A stretch of 64,000 bases of DNA from Streptomyces spororaveus (GTDB lineage: Bacteria; Actinomycetota; Actinomycetes; Streptomycetales; Streptomycetaceae), in contig NZ_BNED01000005.1 in the NCBI RefSeq assembly GCF_016755875.1, positions 5,532,001 through 5,596,000 on the forward strand. The letters run 5' to 3'. The translations under genes and the position numbers were made by a program. Shown here in pieces: positions 43,809 through 52,154 of this stretch (the first letter of the stretch is position 1; every line of letters starts with the position of its first letter). The notes below the pieces were generated by a model. It saw only the letters and a program-made list of their open reading frames with translations. It was not told where the DNA came from and made no database searches.

Positions 43809-45143
43809 TCAGGTCTTCTTCACTCGGACGGTCTGCGTCGAACGCGTGTCAAGAGTCATCTCGTCGGCATCGGCGACCTTCGCTTTCAGCCGCACAGTAC
43901 CCGCCACCGCGTCCACCACATCCACCACCTTCGACAGGAGTCGTGCCGTGTCGGCGTTTCCTGAGGAACTCGCCAGTTGTACCGCACGCCCCAGCTTGGC
44001 CGTGGCACCCCCCACATCGCCCATTTTGCGGGCTTCCAGGCCCTGCTGGATAGCCTCCGCCAGCTCCGCCTGTCCGGTGTAGTGGGCGACCTGCGCGTTG
44101 ATGGCGGTGGACGCCGCCAGATCGTCCGTCCACACGGCCCGCACCAGGCCCTGGGCCAGGACGGCCGGTTTCCCGTCCGGCCCGCCCGCCGGAACGGGCA
44201 GGACCAGCGTGGCGCGGGCGGCGAGCATCTCCTGGCCCACGGTGGCCGTCGGGACGCGGACGCACACGTGGTACTCGCGGGACTCGTCGCCCCACGACCC
44301 GGTCGGGTAGTCGCCGGCCCGGGGACCCGCCTCGGTGCGGCGGTCGGTGAGGTCCTGGAGGACGGGGGCCACCTGCTTGACGTACTGGATCTCCACGCCG
44401 ACCGGGGTCCACAGGCGCAGCGCGACGTCCGCGACCTCCTTGCCCATGACGTTCTCCATCATGCGCGTGAAGTCCTCGGCGAGGTGGGCCGGGTCGGCCA
44501 CGATGTCGGCGGAGCCGAGCAGCGCGTTCGCGATCCCGGTGACCTCCTTGACGTCCCAGTCGGTGCCCACCCCGCGCGCGTCGCAGGTGAAGCGGCCCGC
44601 GCAGGCGTCGAGGGTGGCGCGGAGCACGGCCGGCTCCTCGTGCTCGTTGCGGCCGTCGGTGAGCAGGACGCCGTGCCGGATGGCGGCGGTCGAGCCGCGC
44701 AGCAGGCCGTCGGCGAGGCGCAGCCAGGTGCCGATCGCGGTGCCGCCGCCGGAGCTCAGCCCGCGCAGGGCCTCCTTGGCCTGGGCGCGGGTGGTCGCGT
44801 CCGCGACCGCGAGGCGCCCCTGGCCGGGGTAGACCTCCTTGGCCACGTGCGTACCGGCGATCACGGCGAAGGCGGTGCCGTCGCGCAGGGTGTCGACGGC
44901 GGCCGCCGTGGCCTCACGGGCACCGCGCATCTTCTCCGGCGGGTACTCCATGGATCCCGAGCAGTCGACCATCAGCACCACGGCCGCCGTGCCGTCGGCG
45001 ACCGGCGCGCGGGTGGCGGCGGCACCGCCGGTGGCGGTGACCGTGACGATGGCGTGGACGTCCCGTCCGCCCTCGGGGAGGAACTCGTTCTGGTACACCT
45101 CCACGCTGAAGCGCGGGGCACTCGGCTTGGCGAAATTCGCCAT
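43809..45143 (-). CDS. von Willebrand factor A domain protein
   Basis: A 444-residue cytosolic VWA protein. The MIDAS motif is complete (VLMVDCSGSMEYPPEKM, then GGGTAIGTWLRL and TDGRNEHEEP). An Ig-like N-terminal strand (FSVEVYQNEFLPEGGRDVHAIVTV) precedes the VWA domain. The C-terminal helical part (AEAIQQGLEARKMGDVGGATAKLGRAVQLASS) resembles a TPR-like scaffold. The gene lies between a PP2C phosphatase and an FHA protein in the PknG operon, so it is a candidate scaffold or substrate. Confidence 0.9.
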   Translation of the reverse strand: MANFAKPSAPRFSVEVYQNEFLPEGGRDVHAIVTVTATGGAAATRAPVADGTAAVVLMVDCSGSMEYPPEKMRGAREATAAAVDTLRDGTAFAVIAGTHVAKEVYPGQGRLAVADATTRAQAKEALRGLSSGGGTAIGTWLRLADGLLRGSTAAIRHGVLLTDGRNEHEEPAVLRATLDACAGRFTCDARGVGTDWDVKEVTGIANALLGSADIVADPAHLAEDFTRMMENVMGKEVADVALRLWTPVGVEIQYVKQVAPVLQDLTDRRTEAGPRAGDYPTGSWGDESREYHVCVRVPTATVGQEMLAARATLVLPVPAGGPDGKPAVLAQGLVRAVWTDDLAASTAINAQVAHYTGQAELAEAIQQGLEARKMGDVGGATAKLGRAVQLASSSGNADTARLLSKVVDVVDAVAGTVRLKAKVADADEMTLDTRSTQTVRVKKT

Positions 45144-45203
45144 CGATTGGACTCCTAGGGGGCTCGGGCAGGCGGGTCAGACCTGCGGGCGCGCTTCCAC
45201 TTC

Positions 45204-46757
45204 CTATTCCGGTCGTGCCGCCGGGCCCGGCTCCGCATCCGGTCCCGGTTCCTGCTCGGGGTGCGTGGCGAACGGCACGACGGCCACGGTGACGTTGTCG
45301 TGGCCGCCGCCGTCGAGTGCGTACCCCACCAGTACCTGGGCGCTGTGCAGGGGGCGGGTCGCGGCGTCGGCCGGTACCACCTGGGCCATCTCCCGCGCGG
45401 ATTCCGCGTAGTTCCACAGTCCGTCGGTGCAGACCACCACCACCCCGGGGTGGTCGGGTTTGAAGGTCGCGGTGTGCGGTTCGAGGTCGTACGCGTCGGC
45501 CCCCAGCCAGCCGGTGATGGCGTGCGCGCGGACGTCCGCGTAGGCCTCGGCCTCGCCCATCAGACCGGCGGCGACCATCTGGGCGGCCCAGGAGTCGTCC
45601 TCGGTCAGGCGGCGCGGCAGGGCGGCGCGGTCGTCGGGGATCCAGTAGGCGCGGCTGTCGCCCACCCAGCCGATGGTCAGCAGGCCGCCGCCGACGACGG
45701 CGCCGACCAGGGTGCAGGCGGGGGCGTTCTGCGCGCCGGGGGTCTCCGGGGCCAGGGCGTTCACCGCTTCGGCGGCGGCCAGGATCGCCTCGTGCATGGC
45801 CTCCTGGGGGTGGGCGCCGCGCGGGAGCGCCTCGAGCAGCGTCTCGTTCGCGGCGACGGCCGCGGCGGCCGACGCCTCGTCGGGGCGGCTGGCGGAGGAG
45901 ACGCCGTCGCAGACGATGGCCACGGTGGCGGCGGAGCCGTCGGGCAGGGCGGTGGCGGACACGGCGAACGAGTCCTCGTTGCGGTGGTGGCGCAGGCCCC
46001 GGTCGGTGACGGCGGCGACGCTCCCGAGCTCCTCCTCGATGTGGTCGCGCTCGCGGGGCTGCGCGTGCCCGCAGTGCTCGCAGTACCCGTCGGTGTCGAC
46101 GCGCCCGGCGCGGCAGGCGACGCAGGTCTTCCCGCCCTCCGGGGCCGCGGGCTGGGGCTGCGGGGCGCCGTACGCCGGTTCCCGGTCGGACTCGGGGCCG
46201 TACGGGTTCTCGCCGGCGGGGTGCCCGCTCCCGCCGGGCGCGGTGGCGTCGCCGGGCAGGTCGTACCGGGCCCGCGGGGCGTCCGCGGCGGCGCCGTACG
46301 GGTGCTCCGCCGCTCCCCACGGGGTGCCCTCCGGCGGGGTGCCGGTGCCGTACGGGTTGCCGTGGCCGGAGGCGGCGTACGTGGCTCCGGCCGGGCCCTG
46401 CCGCGGCTCCGGTTCGGGCTCCGTCTCCGCCGGGCCGGCGGCCCAGGCGGCCGGGTCGTCCACCAGCGTCGGCGCGGCCGAGGCGGCGCTGCCCCAGCCC
46501 GGGGCGGGCTCGGCGGCCGCGTGCGGGACACCGGGGGCCGGGCTCGCGTAACCGCCCGCCGGCGCGGCGGACGCGGCGGCGGGCCGGGCCGGCGGCACCG
46601 GCGGTGCGGGCGGCGCCGGTGGGATGGGGATGGTCGGGTGGTCCACGGCGGCCGGGGGAGGAGCGCTCACGGCGTAGCCGCAGACGCCGCAGAAACGGTC
46701 ACCCTCCTCCAGGGGTTCCGCGCAGCTGGGGCAGCCCGACAGCCGATGCATCGACAT
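45204..46757 (-). CDS. PP2C-family Ser/Thr phosphatase with zinc ribbons
   Basis: A 517-residue protein. An N-terminal zinc ribbon (CPSCAEPLEEGDRFCGVCG) is followed by a Pro/Ala/Gly-rich linker of about 200 residues with a second zinc ribbon (CVACRAGRVDTDGYCEHCG). The C-terminal PP2C domain has RGLRHHRNEDSFAV, VCDGVSSASRPDEA, GWVGDSRAYW, CTDGLWNYAES and GGHDNVTVAV, giving the metal-binding Asp set. The gene starts next to the kinase stop (GTG 46760 and ATG 46757 both possible), which implies tight co-expression. It is the natural partner to dephosphorylate PknG targets. Confidence 0.92.
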   Translation of the reverse strand: MSMHRLSGCPSCAEPLEEGDRFCGVCGYAVSAPPPAAVDHPTIPIPPAPPAPPVPPARPAAASAAPAGGYASPAPGVPHAAAEPAPGWGSAASAAPTLVDDPAAWAAGPAETEPEPEPRQGPAGATYAASGHGNPYGTGTPPEGTPWGAAEHPYGAAADAPRARYDLPGDATAPGGSGHPAGENPYGPESDREPAYGAPQPQPAAPEGGKTCVACRAGRVDTDGYCEHCGHAQPRERDHIEEELGSVAAVTDRGLRHHRNEDSFAVSATALPDGSAATVAIVCDGVSSASRPDEASAAAAVAANETLLEALPRGAHPQEAMHEAILAAAEAVNALAPETPGAQNAPACTLVGAVVGGGLLTIGWVGDSRAYWIPDDRAALPRRLTEDDSWAAQMVAAGLMGEAEAYADVRAHAITGWLGADAYDLEPHTATFKPDHPGVVVVCTDGLWNYAESAREMAQVVPADAATRPLHSAQVLVGYALDGGGHDNVTVAVVPFATHPEQEPGPDAEPGPAARPE

Positions 46758-46760
46758 CAC

Positions 46761-49655
46761 TCACACCCACGTCCGGGGACGGAAACGGTTTGCCCGCTCC
46801 ACCAGTTCGATCCTCTCCTCGCCACGCCGCGCCAGCCGTGCGAGGACGCGGTACGAGCGCTCCAGTCCGAAGCGCAGGCCCCGCTCGTCCAGTTGACTGC
46901 CGAGCAGCGAGGTCCGGCCGGGGTCGGAACCCCGGCTACCCGACAGTACCCAGTCCAGGGCCGCGCCCAGAACCTCCGTCGCGAGCCGCTCCTGCCGCTC
47001 CGGGTCCAGTCCGAACCGCCGCAGGGCCTCCACCTGGTCCGCTGCGGCCGCCAGGTCGGCCAGCAGCGGCTCCTGCGGGGACCGGTCGCGCAGACGTGCG
47101 CGTACGGCCGCCACCCGCGCGGCGGTGTAGTGGATCGACGACTCCGGTACGGATTCCAGCGTGCGCACGGCTCCGTCCCGGTCCCCGGCGGCCAGTTGGA
47201 CGCGGGCCAGACCGAAGGCCGCGCTCACGAAGCCGGGGTCGGTGATCCACACGAGGCGGTAGTACTCGGCGGCGTTGTCCAGCTGGCCCAGCACCTCCGC
47301 GCACAGCCCGAGGGCCAGCTTCGGCGCGGGCTCGCCCGGGAAGGCGTCGTAGATCGCGTCGAAGGACAGGGCCGCTATCTCGTCGTCACCGGTGGCCAGC
47401 GAGGCGATGCCACGGGCCCACACCACCCGCCAGTCGTCCGGATGCCGGGCCTCCAGCTCCGCCAGGGCGCGTCCGGCCTCGGGCAGTTCGCCCAGCTCCA
47501 GGCGGGCCCGCAGCTCCCGCAGCCGCAGTTCGGCCGACTCGGCGGGCGCCGCGCTCAGGGCGCCCAGCAGGTCGCCCGGCGCGGAGGCCAGCAGACCGGT
47601 CAGGAAACCGGCGTTCGGGTCGGCGGGGTCCACCAGCGGTACGGGCAGGGCCAGCGCGGTGTCGCGCGCGTCCAGCGTGGTCGCTCCAGCGGCGGGCGGC
47701 GGGGACACGGGGGCCGGTACCGGCCCCGCACCCGGGACCGGAGCCGGCGCCGTCGCCGGGGCCGTGGGCGCCTGCCGCGGTCCCGGCACCGGCGCCCCCG
47801 TCATGTGCGTGCTCGTGCTCCCGAGCGCGGGCAGCGGCGCGCCCCCGGCCGGATTCCCGGGCCGGGCCGTCGCCGCGCCACCGGGCGCCCCGGGGGCGGG
47901 CGTTCCGCCCGGCGGCGTGCCGCCGACGTGCTGGTGCGCCCAGGGGCCGGATGCGCCCGCCGGTCCCGGAGCCGGAGCGGCCGGGCCGGACGGCGCCGGG
48001 CCGCCCGACGCCCCGGGCGCGTGCGCGCCACCGGGCGCGGGGACCCCGGCCGGTACCCCGCCGCGGCCGCGGGCTCCGAACAGCCCGCCGCCCCGCCGGG
48101 AGACGGACGGCCGGGAGGCGATCGGCCGGCAGCCCAGCCGGGAGACGACGGCGTCGGCCGCGTCGGCGAACAGCTGGGTGTCCGGAACCCGCAGCTCCGG
48201 GCCGAAGAGGGTCGACAGCTGCGGCCGCGGCCGGCCCGTCTGCAGGGCGACCACCTCCCGCAGCACGCCCGTCAGCTGGTCCGCCATCTCCTGCGCGGAC
48301 GCGAACCGCCGCCCCGGGTCCGGGTCGGTGGCCCGGACCAGCAGCCGGTAGAAGGACTCGTACCGCCGGAACACCTCGATGTGCTCCGGATCCGGCAGCG
48401 AATCCACGAACACGTTGGTGTAGCCCTGGAAGTCGAAGGTCAGCACGGCCAGGGTGCGCGCCACCGTGTAGAGGTCGGAGGCGACCGAGGGGCCCAGCTC
48501 CGCGACCTCGGGGGCCTGGTAGCCCACCGTGCCGTAGATGGCCGACTCGGCGTCGTCCATCCGCCGGACCGCGCCCATGTCGATCAGCTTCAGCTGGTCC
48601 TGCTGCTGGATCGCGTTGTCGACCTTGAAGTCGCAGTACAGGAGGTTCCGGCTGTGCAGATGGCCGAGCGCCTCCAGCGCCTCGATGCCGTAGGCGCACG
48701 CCTGCTCCACCGGCAGCGGGTCGCGCCGCCCGTCCGGCCGGCGCCGCTCGTTCGCGATCTCCTTCAGCGACTTGCCGCCGACGTACTCCATGACGATGTA
48801 CCCGTCCAGCGAACCGGTCCGCTGGTCCAGGTGCTCCACGAAGTTGTAGATCCGCACGATGTTGGAGTGCTCGATCTCCGCGAGGAAGCGCCGCTCGGAG
48901 ATCGCGGCCTCCATCGCGTCCTGGTCCCCGGTGTCCAGCAGGCCCTTGAGGACCACCCACCGGTCCGCGACGGCCCGGTCCACCGCCAGGTACACCCAGC
49001 CGAGACCGCCGTGCGCCAGGCAGCCCGCCACCTCGTACTGGCCGCGCACCACGTCACCCGAGCGCAGCTTGGGCACGAAGGAGTACGGGTGCCCGCACTT
49101 GGTGCAGAACCCTTCCGTCCGGCCCGGCCGGTCGCCCCGGGAGCGGCCCACCGGAGCCCCGCAGTCCGAGCGCGAGCAGAACCGCTTGCGCTCCGGCACC
49201 TCCGGGTTCTCCAGGACGGCGGTCGAGGGATTCGGACGCGGCACCTCCGGCACGTTGACCAGGCCGGCGCCCAGCCGGCTGCGGCCCGAGGCCGCCGAGC
49301 CCGAACTCCGCACCGACACCGAACGCGTGGATGTCGTCCCCGACACCGAGCGCGAGAGCCGCCCGGACACCGAGCGGCGCGAGGAGGAGGACCGCGAGGA
49401 CCGGGCCGAGGCCGAGGACCGCGCCGAGCCGTGGGAGCCCTGCGAGCCCATCGACCCGCGGGACCCGCCGGAGCCCAGGGAGCCGCGGGCCGCGCTCGTC
49501 ATGCCGGTCGGCGGCGACACCAGCTCGTCCGCGCCCGCCGCGACGGAGCCGATCGGCGCCAGCCCGCAGGTGTCGCAGTAGACCTCGCCGCCGCCCATGT
49601 CCTCGTACGCCCCCGGGCAGCCGGGGCGAACGCACGCGGTTCCGATCAGGCTCAT
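46761..49655 (-). CDS. pknG: PknG-type Ser/Thr protein kinase with TPR domain
   Basis: A 964-residue kinase of the PknG group. N-terminal order: a Cys cluster (CVRPGCPGAYEDMGGGEVYCDTCG), a Ser/Gly/Arg-rich segment, then a rubredoxin-like zinc site (RFCSRSDCGAP and GFCTKCGHPYSFVP). The kinase domain has the PknG-type loops, with CLAHGGLGWVYLAVD and WVVLKGLL for nucleotide binding. The catalytic loop is LLYCDFKVDN in place of HRD, and LIDMGAVR replaces DFG. A Pro/Ala/Gly-rich linker leads to a C-terminal TPR-like domain (ELRARLELGELPEAGRALAELE...). The start is ATG 49655 with GGAGGAGG upstream. It overlaps the upstream gene by 4 bp. In mycobacteria PknG responds to amino acids through GlnX and GlnH. 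Confidence 0.93.
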   Translation of the reverse strand: MSLIGTACVRPGCPGAYEDMGGGEVYCDTCGLAPIGSVAAGADELVSPPTGMTSAARGSLGSGGSRGSMGSQGSHGSARSSASARSSRSSSSRRSVSGRLSRSVSGTTSTRSVSVRSSGSAASGRSRLGAGLVNVPEVPRPNPSTAVLENPEVPERKRFCSRSDCGAPVGRSRGDRPGRTEGFCTKCGHPYSFVPKLRSGDVVRGQYEVAGCLAHGGLGWVYLAVDRAVADRWVVLKGLLDTGDQDAMEAAISERRFLAEIEHSNIVRIYNFVEHLDQRTGSLDGYIVMEYVGGKSLKEIANERRRPDGRRDPLPVEQACAYGIEALEALGHLHSRNLLYCDFKVDNAIQQQDQLKLIDMGAVRRMDDAESAIYGTVGYQAPEVAELGPSVASDLYTVARTLAVLTFDFQGYTNVFVDSLPDPEHIEVFRRYESFYRLLVRATDPDPGRRFASAQEMADQLTGVLREVVALQTGRPRPQLSTLFGPELRVPDTQLFADAADAVVSRLGCRPIASRPSVSRRGGGLFGARGRGGVPAGVPAPGGAHAPGASGGPAPSGPAAPAPGPAGASGPWAHQHVGGTPPGGTPAPGAPGGAATARPGNPAGGAPLPALGSTSTHMTGAPVPGPRQAPTAPATAPAPVPGAGPVPAPVSPPPAAGATTLDARDTALALPVPLVDPADPNAGFLTGLLASAPGDLLGALSAAPAESAELRLRELRARLELGELPEAGRALAELEARHPDDWRVVWARGIASLATGDDEIAALSFDAIYDAFPGEPAPKLALGLCAEVLGQLDNAAEYYRLVWITDPGFVSAAFGLARVQLAAGDRDGAVRTLESVPESSIHYTAARVAAVRARLRDRSPQEPLLADLAAAADQVEALRRFGLDPERQERLATEVLGAALDWVLSGSRGSDPGRTSLLGSQLDERGLRFGLERSYRVLARLARRGEERIELVERANRFRPRTWV

Positions 49656-51046
49656 GCGTCCTCCTCCCCCGGCCCGCCGGGCCGCTGTTCCTCGTGTCGC
49701 GGTTGCCCGGGCCGGCCCTGGGGCGCCAGCAGCGACTCCGCCGTCGCGTGCTGGTAGCGCAGGACGGCCTGCTCGGCGGCCCGCAGGTCGCAGGGCGCGC
49801 TCCACAGCATCCGCCGGGCGGTGTCGTACCGCTCGATCAGCAACGGGTCCTCCGCCAATCCGTGGCGGGCCACCTTCGCCTTGTAGGCGTCGAGCCGCCC
49901 GCGCAGCTCGGCCCGTACCGCCAGCGGCGCCGTCACGGCGGTCAACGATTCACGGGCCCGCCGCAGTTCCTCCTCGGCGCGCTCCTCCAGCGATTCCAGC
50001 AGGGGCGAGAGCCGGTGCCAGCGGGCCTGGCGCCGGTGTTCGGCCGCCGCCGCGAGCTGCTCCTGGAGCACCGTGGGCGGGCCGCTCACCGCGGGCACCT
50101 CGGACGCGGCGATCTTCGCCAGCACCTCGCCGCGCGCGGTCCGCGCCTCCGCCAGGGTCCGGTCGGCCCGCGAGAGCACGTCCCGCAGGGCGATCAGCCG
50201 CTGCTCGGCGTCCTGCCGTACGTCCAGCACCGCCTCGACCTCGCGGCGTACGTCCTCCAGCGCGAGCGCGGCCCGGTCGTAGCGCCCGGTGTCCGGACGG
50301 CCGCCGCCGGGAGCCGAGCTGCCCGTCGCCGGGAGCCAGAAGGCCAGTGGGTCCGCGATCACCTGGACACGCAGCTCCGTCAGTTCGGCGGTGATGTCCT
50401 CCAGGTCGTCGCCGGAGGGGTGCTCGCCCGGCCGCACGCCCACCGAGTGGGCCAGCGACCGCGTGCGGTGCAGCTCGGCGGAGAGCAGGTCGATCCGTGC
50501 GGGCAGCGCCGACCACACGGCGTCGGCGGCGACCACCACGTCCAGCGAGCGCGCGTACAGGGCGTTCATCCGGGTCACCAGCTCGGCCAGCGAGAGCCGC
50601 TCGGCCAGCGCGACGCCCTCGGCCGCGGCCCCGGCGATCAGCACCCCCGGTCCGCGCAGCCGCTCGGTCAGCTCGACGAGGTCCTCGCGGTTCGGCCAGC
50701 GGCGCCGCTCCCTCACCTCCCGGGCGGCGGTCAGCGCCCCGCTGTAGGCGTCGAAGTACGTCCACAGCCGGGTGATGTCCGCATCGGCGGCCGTCCACCG
50801 CTCCTTGGTGGTCCCGGTCAGCGCGGCGCCCTCCAGCAGCCGGCGCCCGGCGTGGTCCTGGAGGGCGAGCAGTGAGGTCTCGACGGCCTCGTGCTCCGCG
50901 CCCAGCCGGGACAGGGCGCGGTCGACGCCGTCCCGGTCCATCACTGCCGACCCCGCCTCCACCGACTGTGCCTCCTCTTGCGCCGCCGCCTCCGTGTCCG
51001 CCTCCGTGCCCCGCTCCGCACCCGGTCCCGTGTCCGAAACCGTCAC
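49652..51046 (-). CDS. coiled-coil protein of the PknG operon
   Basis: A 464-residue protein that is almost entirely helical, with long charged heptad stretches (TAEARTARGEVLAKIAAS, LEERAEEELRRARESL). It has no transmembrane helix or known catalytic motif. The GTG 51046 (VTVSDTGPGAE) follows the GlnH-like stop by 5 bp; ATG 50941 (MDRDGVDRALSRLG) is a possible shorter start. It ends in a 4-bp ATGA overlap with pknG. Placed between ligand-binding protein and kinase, it could link the membrane sensor to the kinase. Confidence 0.75.
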   Translation of the reverse strand: MTVSDTGPGAERGTEADTEAAAQEEAQSVEAGSAVMDRDGVDRALSRLGAEHEAVETSLLALQDHAGRRLLEGAALTGTTKERWTAADADITRLWTYFDAYSGALTAAREVRERRRWPNREDLVELTERLRGPGVLIAGAAAEGVALAERLSLAELVTRMNALYARSLDVVVAADAVWSALPARIDLLSAELHRTRSLAHSVGVRPGEHPSGDDLEDITAELTELRVQVIADPLAFWLPATGSSAPGGGRPDTGRYDRAALALEDVRREVEAVLDVRQDAEQRLIALRDVLSRADRTLAEARTARGEVLAKIAASEVPAVSGPPTVLQEQLAAAAEHRRQARWHRLSPLLESLEERAEEELRRARESLTAVTAPLAVRAELRGRLDAYKAKVARHGLAEDPLLIERYDTARRMLWSAPCDLRAAEQAVLRYQHATAESLLAPQGRPGQPRHEEQRPGGPGEEDA

Positions 51047-51051
51047 CGGCC

Positions 51052-52149
51052 TCAGCCGTCCCGGTACTTGGGCGCGGGGGGCGCGGTCACGCCGGGCAAC
51101 ACGGGCTGCAGGTGCTTGAGGTACGCCTTCATCCACGGGCTCTCACCGCCGCCCGCGCGGTAGTTCTCCAGCACCTTGTTGACCCGGCGGACCAGGTCGG
51201 AGGCGTCCTTGTTCATCGCCACCCCGTAGAACTCGCGGGTGAAGGGCGAGCCCACCAGCCGCACCGAGGGGTCCTGGGCGGCCTGGCCGGCCGCGAGGGC
51301 GTTGTCCGTGATGATGCCGTCGACCTCGCCCAGCTGGAGCCGGACGAGGCAGTCGAGCTGGTTGGCGACGGTGACGGGCTCCGAGCCGTACGACTGGGCC
51401 TTCAGGGCCGCCTCGGCCGTGGAGCCGGCCGCGATGCAGATCCGCCGGCCCTTCAGCGAGGTGTCGTACCCGGTGATCGGCGAGCTCTTGGGCACCAGCA
51501 CCTGCTGTCCGGCCTCGAAGTAGGCCGTCGAGAAGGCGACGTCCTCCAGCCGCTTGCAGTTGATGGTCATGGTCCGCACGACGATGTCGACGCGCCCCTC
51601 CTGGAGCGCGGGGATGCGCTGGCTGGTGGGGATGGCCCGGTAGATGACCGCGTTCTCGTCGCCCAGGATGTCCTTGGCGATGGCCTTGACCAGGTCGATG
51701 TCGAAGCCGTCGAGGTGGCTGCCGTCGGCGGTCTGGTTGCGGTAGCCCCAGCGGAAGCTGTTCTGGTCCACGCCCGCGACGAGCTTGCCCGCGGCCTTGA
51801 TCCGCGCGATGGTCGCCCCGTCCACGTCGGAGGGGCGCAGGCTGGCCTCGGGATCCTGGCAGGTGTCGGTGAGGGCCCAGGGCGCGGCCGGGGCCGCCGC
51901 CATCGAAGCGGGCCGGCGCACCGGGGGACGCCCGGTGTCGGGCGTCGCGTGGGCCAGCGGCAGCAGGACGGCGGCGGCGGTCGTCGCGCAGGCGACGGCC
52001 ATCGCGCTCACCCCGCCCCAGCCGCGCAGCCGGCGCGCGGCGCGGCGGACGCCGGACGCCGTGCCCGCCGTCGCGGCCCGTCCCGTCCGGCGCTCCCGGC
52101 CCTCGGGGTTCTCGTGACCTTCGGCGGCCCGCCTCGCTCGTATCCGCAT
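51052..52149 (-). CDS. GlnH-like amino-acid-binding protein (SBP family 3)
   Basis: Exported solute-binding protein of 365 residues. The N-terminus is Arg-rich then hydrophobic (AMAVACATTAAAVLLPLAHA), an anchor or signal; no clear lipobox is present. The mature part is the glutamate/glutamine type SBP_bac_3: GKLVAGVDQNSFRWGYRNQ, HLDGFDIDLVKAIAKDI, YRAIPTSQRIPALQEGRVDIVVRTMTIN, and GEVDGIITDNALAAGQ. No ABC permease is nearby. It lies in a PknG operon, so its role is probably amino-acid sensing, as with mycobacterial GlnH, rather than import. Confidence 0.88.
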   Translation of the reverse strand: MRIRARRAAEGHENPEGRERRTGRAATAGTASGVRRAARRLRGWGGVSAMAVACATTAAAVLLPLAHATPDTGRPPVRRPASMAAAPAAPWALTDTCQDPEASLRPSDVDGATIARIKAAGKLVAGVDQNSFRWGYRNQTADGSHLDGFDIDLVKAIAKDILGDENAVIYRAIPTSQRIPALQEGRVDIVVRTMTINCKRLEDVAFSTAYFEAGQQVLVPKSSPITGYDTSLKGRRICIAAGSTAEAALKAQSYGSEPVTVANQLDCLVRLQLGEVDGIITDNALAAGQAAQDPSVRLVGSPFTREFYGVAMNKDASDLVRRVNKVLENYRAGGGESPWMKAYLKHLQPVLPGVTAPPAPKYRDG

Positions 52150-52154
52150 CGCGC

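Noticed and set aside
45261..49757. 1498-codon open frame on the plus strand opposite the PP2C and PknG genes
   Set aside because: It is the G/C-bias shadow of genes on the other strand. Its translation is Gly/Arg/Val-rich low complexity with no family motif, and the minus strand encodes two complete enzymes with all catalytic residues.
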